A program made the translations under genes and the position numbers. Shown here piece by piece: positions 55,691 through 64,000 of a stretch of DNA of 64,000 bases. The stretch lies in the NCBI RefSeq assembly GCF_001278055.1, contig NZ_CP010802.1:1426001-1490000 (forward strand), given 5' to 3'. A model generated the notes under the pieces. That model searched no databases, was not told where the DNA came from, and saw only the letters and a program-made list of their open reading frames with translations. How positions within the stretch are numbered: position 1 is the first letter of the stretch; every line of letters begins with the position of its first letter. This DNA is from Desulfuromonas soudanensis (GTDB lineage Bacteria; Desulfobacterota; Desulfuromonadia; Desulfuromonadales; WTL).

Positions 55691-56083
55691 ATGGCAGAGC
55701 AAAGATTCTACGCCACTGGTAAGAAAAAAACGTCCATCGCCCGCGTCTGGATGAAGCCGGGGACGGGGAATATCGTCGTGAACCAGCGTTCCATCGATGA
55801 GTATTTCGGTCGCGAAACCTCGAAAATGGTCATCCGCCAGCCCCTCGAACTGACCGAGAATCTCGGCAAGTTCGACGTCTGGGTCAATGTCTGCGGCGGT
55901 GGCCCTTCCGGGCAGGCCGGAGCCATCAAGCACGGGATCACCAAGGCTCTCCTCGCCATCGATGTCGAGCTGCGCGGCGTGCTGAAAAAGGCCGGTTTTA
56001 TCACCCGCGACAGCCGGATCAAAGAACGCAAGAAATACGGGCACAAGGGCGCCCGCGCCAGCTTCCAGTTCTCCAAGCGTTAA
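55691..56083 (+). CDS. rpsI: 30S ribosomal protein S9
   Basis: S9 contacts the P-site tRNA anticodon through its C-terminal tail. The 130-residue product begins with [15 protein letters not shown], has the internal [15 protein letters not shown] loop, and ends in FSKR, the invariant tail. CAGGAG precedes the ATG. A strong terminator follows. Confidence 0.98.
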   Translation: MAEQRFYATGKKKTSIARVWMKPGTGNIVVNQRSIDEYFGRETSKMVIRQPLELTENLGKFDVWVNVCGGGPSGQAGAIKHGITKALLAIDVELRGVLKKAGFITRDSRIKERKKYGHKGARASFQFSKR

Positions 56084-56126
56084 TCGGTCGCTGTGCCGGT
56101 CGGTTTCCGGCTCGAAACGTTCAACG

Positions 56127-56160
56127 GAAAAAGGGAAACCCGCGGGTTTCCCTTTTCTTC
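56127..56160 (+). terminator. intrinsic terminator after rpsI
   Basis: AAAAGGGAAACCC-GC-GGGTTTCCCTTTT is a perfect 13-bp arm pair ending in CTTCTTT. It closes the rplM-rpsI unit 16 bases before argC. Confidence 0.88.
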
Positions 56161-56175
56161 TTTGGGGAGGTCGTT

Positions 56176-57213
56176 ATGATCAGAGTCGCCATTGTCGGAG
56201 CCAGCGGCTACACCGGGGTGGAACTCCTTCGGCTGCTGGAGAATCATCCCGGCGTGCAGGTGAGCTGCGTGACCGCCGGTCAGAACGCCGGGGAGGAGAT
56301 TTCCACCCTCTTTCCTTCGCTGATCGAGCGGATCTCCCTGCGCTGCGAGGAGACGGACGTCGCCCTGGTCGCCGATCGGGCCGATTTCGTCTTCACCGCC
56401 CTTCCGCACCAGACCGCCATGGCCGTTGTCCCCGGCTTTCTGGACGCCGGCAAGAAGGTCGTCGATCTCTCCGCCGATTACCGGCTGCAGAACGTCGCGG
56501 AGTACGAAGCCTGGTACCAGAAGCACAGCAGTCCTCACCTCCTGGCCGAAGCGGTTTACGGTCTCCCCGAGATCTCCCGAAAGCAGGTGGCCACGGCCCG
56601 TCTGGTGGCCAATCCCGGCTGTTATCCGACCAGCGTTGCCCTCGCTCTGGCCCCTCTGCTCCGCGAGGGACTGGTCGATCTCGACTCGCTGATCATCGAC
56701 AGCAAATCCGGGACCAGCGGTGCCGGGCGCTCGGCCAAGGTGGGGAGTCTGTTTTGCGAGGTCAACGAAGGTTTCAAGGCCTACAGTGTCGGCAATCACC
56801 GCCATACCCCGGAAATCGAGCAGACTCTGTCGGCTCTGGCCGGGAGAAAAGTGCTGGTGAATTTCACTCCCCATCTCCTCCCCGTCAACCGGGGGATTCT
56901 TTCGACCTGTTACGCCAACCTCGGCAAGGCGGCGTCGACGGCCGAGCTCCTCGAGCTCTACCGGGATCACTACCGGCAGGAATTCTTCGTCCGGGTCCTG
57001 GGTGAGGGGAATCTCCCCAACGTCGCCTACGTCCGGGGGAGCAATTTCTGCGATATCGGCCTGGTCAGCGATCCGCGCACCGGCCGGGTCATTGTGGTCT
57101 CCGCCATCGACAACCTCGTCAAGGGGGCGGCGGGGCAGGCGGTGCAGAACATGAATCTGATGCTCGGTTTCGACGAGAAGGCCGGCCTCACCGCCCTCCC
57201 CCTTTTCCCCTGA
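56176..57213 (+). CDS. argC: N-acetyl-gamma-glutamyl-phosphate reductase
   Basis: ArgC performs the third arginine step, NADPH reduction of N-acetylglutamyl phosphate. The 345-residue product has the nucleotide motif [18 protein letters not shown], the catalytic Cys in NPGCYPTS, and [11 protein letters not shown] near the C-terminal active site. It is the only arginine gene in the window. Its TGA overlaps an ATG in the next frame, and the following two genes are close behind. Confidence 0.97.
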   Translation: MIRVAIVGASGYTGVELLRLLENHPGVQVSCVTAGQNAGEEISTLFPSLIERISLRCEETDVALVADRADFVFTALPHQTAMAVVPGFLDAGKKVVDLSADYRLQNVAEYEAWYQKHSSPHLLAEAVYGLPEISRKQVATARLVANPGCYPTSVALALAPLLREGLVDLDSLIIDSKSGTSGAGRSAKVGSLFCEVNEGFKAYSVGNHRHTPEIEQTLSALAGRKVLVNFTPHLLPVNRGILSTCYANLGKAASTAELLELYRDHYRQEFFVRVLGEGNLPNVAYVRGSNFCDIGLVSDPRTGRVIVVSAIDNLVKGAAGQAVQNMNLMLGFDEKAGLTALPLFP

Positions 57214-57251
57214 TGAAAAAGACCGCTCCCTTGCCGGTCGAGGAATCTGTC

Positions 57252-57446
57252 ATGGACTGTATCGCCACCCGGGATATCTCCCACTGCACCTGTTCCTGCA
57301 CCAGCTGCGACAAGCGCGGCAGCTGCTGCCAGTGCGTGATCTACCACCGCGGCAAGGGGGAAATCCCCGGCTGCTTCTTTTCCCCCGAAGGCGAGGCCAG
57401 TTACGACCGCAGCCTCGCCCATTTCCTCAGGGATCAGACCCTCTGA
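57252..57446 (+). CDS. DUF6485-type small Cys-rich protein
   Basis: The ATG at 57252 follows GAGGAAT and gives 64 residues; an ATG at 57213 overlapping the argC stop would add 13 residues and cannot be excluded. Eight of its first 30 residues are Cys or His in C-x-C-x2-C and SCCQC patterns ([17 protein letters not shown]), followed by [14 protein letters not shown] recognise this as the DUF6485 family, probable metal or cluster binders of unknown role. It sits two bases from the radical SAM gene, so a joint function is possible. Confidence 0.85.
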   Translation: MDCIATRDISHCTCSCTSCDKRGSCCQCVIYHRGKGEIPGCFFSPEGEASYDRSLAHFLRDQTL

Positions 57447-57448
57447 CC

Positions 57449-59242
57449 ATGTCAGAAAAGACCCTCTTTATCCCCATGAGCCGGGAAGAAATGCTCGCCC
57501 GGGGATGGGACGAACTCGACATCCTGCTCGTCTCGGGGGACGCCTATATCGACCACCCCTCCTTTGGCATTCCCCTTTTGGCTCGGGTCCTCGAGAATGC
57601 GGGATACCGGGTCGGCATCGTCGCGCAACCGGACTGGCGCGACCCCGCGTCCCTGCAGGTGATGGGGCGCCCCCGGCTCTTTGCCGCCATTTCCGCCGGG
57701 GCCATGGATTCCATGGTCAATCACTACACCGCCGCAAAAAAAATCCGCAATAACGATGCCTACACTCCGGGAGGAGTTGCAGGGGCCCGCCCCAACCGGG
57801 CGGTCATCGCCTACTGCGCCGCCGTCAAGGGGGCCTTCAAGGGGCTGCCGGTGGTGATCGGCGGCATCGAGGCGAGCCTGCGCCGCCTGGCCCATTACGA
57901 TTACTGGGACGACCGGGTTCGCCGCTCGGTCCTCGTCGATGCCAAGGCCGATCTCCTCGTCTTCGGCATGGGGGAGGGTCCCCTGCTGGAGATCGCCCGC
58001 CGGGCCGCCGCCGGAGAGTCTCCTGCGGCGATGGCGGGGATCCGCGGCACCGCCCGGATCGACCGCAGCCGCCCCGAGGGAGGGATCGAACTCCCCTCCT
58101 TCGAAGCCGTCTCCGCCGATCCGGCCGCCTATAACGAGGCCTTCCGCCTGGCGGCCGCAGAAAACAACCCCTTCTGCGGTAAAATCCTTGCGCAGCGGCA
58201 CGGGGAGCGCTGGGTGACGGTCAATCCTCCCCCCTTCCCCATGGACGAAGGGGAGTTGGACCGCCTCTACGCCCTCCCGTTCCAGAAGCGCCCCCACCCC
58301 TCCTACCGTCAGGCCATCCCCGCCTTCGAACAGATCCGTCATTCGATTACCACCCACCGGGGGTGTTTCGGCGGGTGCGCCTTCTGCGCCATCACCCATC
58401 ACCAGGGGAAACTCATCCAGTCCCGCTCCGAAGGGTCGGTGCTGGAGGAGGTCGGGCGGTTGGTCGCCGACCCCCAATTCAAGGGGACCATTTCCGATGT
58501 CGGCGGTCCCACGGCCAACATGTACGGCCTCTCCTGCGGTGACGAGGCGGCGCGGAGCGTCTGTCGCCGGGCCGGATGCCTCTATCCGCGCCCCTGTCGC
58601 AACCTGGTGACCTCCGACGGCCGCGCGGTGCGTCTGCTGCGCAAGATTCGCCGCCATGAGGGGGTTCGCCACACCTTTATCGCCTCCGGCATCCGCTACG
58701 ATCTGCTGGAGCACCAGCAGGAATATTTTGAGGCCCTGTTGCAGCACCATGTCGGAGGCCTCCTCAAGGTCGCTCCCGAGTCGGTGTGCGCAACGGTTAC
58801 CGCCGTGATGCGAAAGCCGGGTCCGGGGCTATTCGAGGCCTTTCTCCAGCGCTTTCGGCAGGCCAGCCGGACCCTCGGCCTGCGCCAGGGGGTGGTCCCC
58901 TATTTCATCTCCGCCCATCCCGGCGCCACCCTCTCCGACATGGTCGATGTCGCTCTCTTTTTGCGTCGTCACAACCTGAGGGTCGAACAGGTCCAGGAGT
59001 TTACCCCCACTCCCGGCACCCTCTCGACGTGCATCTACCACACCGGAGTCGATCCCCTGACCGGCGAGAAGGTTCACGTTCCGCGTGCCCCCGGGGAAAA
59101 ACGTCTGCAGAAGGCGCTCCTTCTCTCCCACCTGCCGGAGCATCGACGGGATGTTCTGGAGGCGCTCAAGCTCTGCGGCAGGGAAGGGGATGGAGATAAA
59201 CTCCTCGGCGGGGAGCGGCACGGCAAGGGACGGGGAAAATAA
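57449..59242 (+). CDS. YgiQ-family radical SAM protein
   Basis: The ATG at 57449 gives 597 residues. YgiQ proteins have an N-terminal B12-binding-like region, a radical SAM barrel with the cluster motif CFGGCAFC (within [13 protein letters not shown]), and a C-terminal extension with KVAPES and a [12 protein letters not shown] segment. The N-terminal [11 protein letters not shown] also matches. The substrate is unknown for the family. Only two bases separate it from the Cys-rich gene ahead. A bidirectional terminator follows between it and the convergent sensor gene. Confidence 0.92.
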   Translation: MSEKTLFIPMSREEMLARGWDELDILLVSGDAYIDHPSFGIPLLARVLENAGYRVGIVAQPDWRDPASLQVMGRPRLFAAISAGAMDSMVNHYTAAKKIRNNDAYTPGGVAGARPNRAVIAYCAAVKGAFKGLPVVIGGIEASLRRLAHYDYWDDRVRRSVLVDAKADLLVFGMGEGPLLEIARRAAAGESPAAMAGIRGTARIDRSRPEGGIELPSFEAVSADPAAYNEAFRLAAAENNPFCGKILAQRHGERWVTVNPPPFPMDEGELDRLYALPFQKRPHPSYRQAIPAFEQIRHSITTHRGCFGGCAFCAITHHQGKLIQSRSEGSVLEEVGRLVADPQFKGTISDVGGPTANMYGLSCGDEAARSVCRRAGCLYPRPCRNLVTSDGRAVRLLRKIRRHEGVRHTFIASGIRYDLLEHQQEYFEALLQHHVGGLLKVAPESVCATVTAVMRKPGPGLFEAFLQRFRQASRTLGLRQGVVPYFISAHPGATLSDMVDVALFLRRHNLRVEQVQEFTPTPGTLSTCIYHTGVDPLTGEKVHVPRAPGEKRLQKALLLSHLPEHRRDVLEALKLCGREGDGDKLLGGERHGKGRGK

Positions 59243-59280
59243 AAAAGGCCGGAGGATTTCACCTCCGGCCTTTTGTTTTT
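59243..59280. terminator. bidirectional intrinsic terminator
   Basis: AAAAGGCCGGAGG-ATTTCA-CCTCCGGCCTTTT serves the radical SAM gene on the plus strand and the sensor gene on the minus strand; A and T tracts flank both arms. Confidence 0.92.
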
Positions 59281-59295
59281 GAGCCCATTGATCGG

Positions 59296-61338
59296 TCAGC
59301 CTGTGAATCCCCCCTCGCCGCTGAGGATCAAAAAGGCATCGACAACCCGGGGATCGAACTGCGTTGCCGAGTTTTTTTCGATTTCCCGCCGTGCGGTGCG
59401 GTGAGTCAATGCCTTGCGGTAGGGGCGATCGGAGGTCATGGCATCGTAGGTGTCGGCCACGGAGAGGATCCGCGATTCGAGGAGGAGATCCTCTCCCCGA
59501 ATCCCCTGGGGATACCCCTTGCCGTCGAAGCGTTCGTGGTGCTGGACAATGATTTCCCGCACCCCCTGCAGAAAGCGGATCGGCTCAAGAATCCGGTCGC
59601 CGATCAACGGGTGCTGATGCAGGATGTCGATGTCGCCGGAGGAGAGATCCTCCTCCTTGTGCAGGAGAGCGAGGTCGATGCCGATCTTGCCGATGTCATG
59701 GAGAATGGCCGCCTGTTCGAGACGCTTGCACGATTCGGCAGGGAGTTCCATCTGTCGGGCCAGAGCCAGGCTGTAGCGGGTGACCCGTTCCGAATGGCCG
59801 CGCGTATAGGGATCGCTGGCCTCGACCGCCGAAACCAGAGCCTGTACGGTGCTCAGATAGGTGTGCTCCTGTTCTTCATAGAGCCGGGCATTCTTGATGG
59901 CGACGCTTGCCTGCGCGGCGATGGTGGACAGGAGCTCGAGGTCTTCGCCGGTAAAGGGTGAAAGGTCGAGCTTGTTGGCCATGGTGATGGTGCCGATGAC
60001 CTCGTCCTTGACGATGAGGGGAGCGCAGATCACCGTCTCCCGGGTGAAGCCGAGCATGCTTTCCCGGTTGAATGCGCCGGAGGCACCGATTTCTCGGATG
60101 AGGAGCGGCTGGCGGTTGTTGATGACCCAGTGCGAGACGCCTCCCTCCTGGAGAGGGATGAGCAGGTCGGGGTCGAGGTTGTCAGGGAGGCCGACGGAGC
60201 CGCCGATGCTCAGGCTCGAGCGTTCCTTGTCGAAGAGGAGGATATAGCCGACCTTGGTGTGAAGGGTGGCGATGGTTTTTTTCAGGAGGAGTTCGAAGAG
60301 TTTGTCGTGCTCCATCGTCGAGTTGATGGCCAGCCCCATCTTGTAGAGGGCCGAAAGGCGGTTGACGGCGTTGGTCAGGTTGGTGTTGCGATCTTCGAGA
60401 TCGCCGGCGAGGTCGGCGATCTTGTAGTTGGCCTCCTCGATCTCCTCGATCCGCTCTTCCAGGGAGATGTTGAGGTATTCGATCTCCTGGAGCCGTTCCT
60501 CCAGGGTGACGTTCATGTTCTGGATTTCATCGTGATGAGCGAGTTTTTCCTGGTTGATGGCGATCTTCCGCTCGTTGCGCACCGCCGTTTCCATGAGCCC
60601 CTTCAGGCGTTCGACCATCAGGTTGAACTTGGTCGACAGGAGGCTCATTTCGGCGGAACTGCCGACGCGGGTGTGGGCCCTCTCGAAATCCCCCTGTTCA
60701 AGGTAATCCATCGCCGCCATCAGTTTGCGAATCGGCGCATCGACGTAGAAGAGGATGAAGCCGGAAATGGTCAGGATGAGGATGACCAGCATGCCGACAG
60801 AGGAGAGAATCGTAGCCTCACGCCCCTTTTTCTGCAGGAGGACAAGTTCGCCGAGGGAGACCTGGACGTTGAGGACGCCGAGGACGCCGATCTGGGAATC
60901 GTGACATCCGTAACAGCTCTGGGAGTTGTAAATGGTGAGAATGGTGCTGTGAACTTCCCGTTCGTTCTCGAGGGTCTTGGTAAAGGAGAGGGTCTTGGTG
61001 CGGTAGGCGTGAAGGTCCGAAGAAGAAATCAGCTCGCCATTTTCGGCGGGGTCGGCCGAGACCAGGATGCGCCCCGCCTCGTCGAAAATACGCACCGCTT
61101 CGATGGCCGGTTCTTTTCTGATTTTTTCAAGGATATTGGCGACTTCAGCATTCTGGCCGTTGGCCATGCTGGTGATGATGCTGTTGCGGATCGTTTCCCC
61201 GAGCACCCGGCTGCTCTGGTCGGCAAAGCGCGAAAGCATGGCCCGCTGGGTCTGCAGGTTGTGCCACCCGGTCAGGGCGACGGCCATGATCATGATCGCC
61301 GAAGCCAGGCCGAGAATTTTAATTTTGAGGGAATTCAT
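59296..61338 (-). CDS. membrane sensor with c-type heme motif, HAMP, GAF and HD-GYP output
   Basis: The 680-residue product starts with a membrane helix (about 7-24), then a periplasmic domain of about 150 residues with CYGCH (Cys142, Cys145, His146), a single c-type heme attachment motif. A second helix (about 176-198), a HAMP linker, a long coiled coil (about 255-330), a GAF domain (about 335-485) and an HD-GYP phosphodiesterase domain follow. The HD-GYP domain has HDIGKIG and HHERFDGKGYP. It likely senses redox state or a ligand at the heme and hydrolyses cyclic di-GMP. Similar heme sensors are known in Geobacter. Confidence 0.93.
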   Translation of the reverse strand: MNSLKIKILGLASAIMIMAVALTGWHNLQTQRAMLSRFADQSSRVLGETIRNSIITSMANGQNAEVANILEKIRKEPAIEAVRIFDEAGRILVSADPAENGELISSSDLHAYRTKTLSFTKTLENEREVHSTILTIYNSQSCYGCHDSQIGVLGVLNVQVSLGELVLLQKKGREATILSSVGMLVILILTISGFILFYVDAPIRKLMAAMDYLEQGDFERAHTRVGSSAEMSLLSTKFNLMVERLKGLMETAVRNERKIAINQEKLAHHDEIQNMNVTLEERLQEIEYLNISLEERIEEIEEANYKIADLAGDLEDRNTNLTNAVNRLSALYKMGLAINSTMEHDKLFELLLKKTIATLHTKVGYILLFDKERSSLSIGGSVGLPDNLDPDLLIPLQEGGVSHWVINNRQPLLIREIGASGAFNRESMLGFTRETVICAPLIVKDEVIGTITMANKLDLSPFTGEDLELLSTIAAQASVAIKNARLYEEQEHTYLSTVQALVSAVEASDPYTRGHSERVTRYSLALARQMELPAESCKRLEQAAILHDIGKIGIDLALLHKEEDLSSGDIDILHQHPLIGDRILEPIRFLQGVREIIVQHHERFDGKGYPQGIRGEDLLLESRILSVADTYDAMTSDRPYRKALTHRTARREIEKNSATQFDPRVVDAFLILSGEGGFTG

Positions 61339-61627
61339 GTCATGCCTGCATCAAAAAAGTGATGGACCCTCAATACGATTTTTTTATGGGGAAAGGATCG
61401 CGGCCCATCTGGCCCGGAGGTCGGGAGTCTGCTGTGGCCGATCGATTCACCGGTTTAGGCTCCACCGTCGAAGGGGGGCCGGGATTTGCCGCCGTTCGTT
61501 GTTTTTTCCGGTCAAATGCCGTAGGAGTAACTCGAAAAAACGGTATAGGAATTCTCCCTGAGAGGCAAGGTGTTTTCACTAACCGCCAAGGCGTCCCGCA
61601 CACGGACGGTCCGGCGGGGACTTCTTC

Positions 61628-61656
61628 TTGACAGGAACGGCGTCTGCCACTAATAT
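61628..61656 (+). promoter_or_regulatory. sigma-70-like promoter in a 648-bp gene-free stretch
   Basis: TTGACA (61628-61633), 17 bases and TAATAT (61651-61656) lie 330 bases before queA. The gap 61339-61986 has no convincing protein gene. The 330-base leader has several short inverted segments but matches no RNA family I know. It could be the queA leader or a small RNA gene. The minus-strand promoter of the sensor must also lie here. Confidence 0.45.
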
Positions 61657-61986
61657 ACCGCCCTTGGCGACCTCGTTTATTTTGCAAGTTGTCAGCCAAA
61701 AGAGCCGTAAAAGCAAATGCTTGGGGTTTCCTAATGGGTTTTCTGCCGACCGTAGCGAGTTTGGTTCCGGTGGCAACAGAAATATCCCTTGCCGCCCCTT
61801 TTCGGAACGGCACCGGGGTCTCTTCACCGAAGCTTTGAACCGCCTTTTTCTCCCCCATTTTCCTGCGCCCCCAGGGTCCGTTTCCATGCCCGTCAGGGGT
61901 GAAAAGAAATTGACTTTGACTAACGTTTGTGGTTGATTTAAGCCCTGTATTCACCGGGATCTCGCCGGTAACGGTAACCGTCTCAC

Positions 61987-64000
<2,014 letters not shown>

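Noticed and set aside
61628-61936. 102-codon open frame before queA as a gene
   Set aside because: It would start at the -35 box of a promoter, has no ribosome-binding site, and its composition and content resemble no protein family. The stretch is treated as non-coding.

Overview
The window is a 64 kb piece of a GC-rich bacterial chromosome. Gene content and order point to a Gram-negative Desulfuromonadia (Geobacter/Desulfuromonas-like) deltaproteobacterium. The evidence is the pyrG-kdsA-kdsD-kdsC-lptCAB-rpoN-hpf-ptsN-hprK-rapZ run, the rpsB-tsf-pyrH-frr-uppS-cdsA-dxr-rseP run, a T-box leader on leuA, and a sensor with a c-type heme motif. The genus assignment is inference; no rRNA gene is present to confirm it. 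Both window ends cut genes: pyrG at the left and tgt at the right.

Layout. Positions 1-5.3 kb carry Kdo synthesis and the LptC/LptA/LptB part of the lipopolysaccharide export machine. Positions 5.3-14.5 kb carry sigma-54, the hibernation factor and a phosphotransferase block: EIIA-Ntr, HPr kinase, RapZ, a complete mannose-class EIIA/B/C/D set, HPr and Enzyme I. A 163-bp palindromic repeat sits between ptsN and hprK. Positions 14.5-19.2 kb hold metK, a glycosyltransferase, a glycine-zipper lipoprotein and a patatin-like lipase.

Positions 19.2-24.6 kb are an accessory island. It contains hairpin repeats, an IS21 remnant (istA tail, intact istB, right end) split by an intact 1,276-bp IS3-family element with a 3-bp GAC duplication, a REP hairpin, an orphan Rhs C-terminus with an AT-rich toxin-like tip and an adjacent small membrane protein, a truncated REP-associated transposase, and the N-terminal fragment of another large Rhs-type protein.

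Positions 25-28 kb hold a fused ArsR regulator-methyltransferase next to ahcY (methyl cycle). Positions 28-31 kb, on the minus strand, hold an IPT/TIG exported protein and lptG/lptF. Positions 31-40 kb are a translation and envelope-lipid operon: rpsB, tsf, pyrH, frr, a ferredoxin, uppS, cdsA with an ATT start, dxr, rseP and tsaB. Positions 40-53 kb combine branched-chain amino acid synthesis (ilvD, ilvB, ilvN, leuA, leuC, leuD, leuB), phosphatidylethanolamine synthesis (psd, pssA) and asd. leuA is preceded by a T-box riboswitch with a probable CUC leucine specifier. Positions 53-64 kb hold an EcfT-like protein, truA, a universal stress protein, rplM-rpsI, argC, a Cys-rich DUF6485 protein, a YgiQ-type radical SAM protein, a heme-motif HD-GYP sensor, queA and tgt.

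Most genes are tightly packed, with overlapping stops and starts such as ATGA and TGATG. Intrinsic terminators and sigma-70-like promoters mark the unit boundaries. I saw no tRNA, rRNA or CRISPR array.
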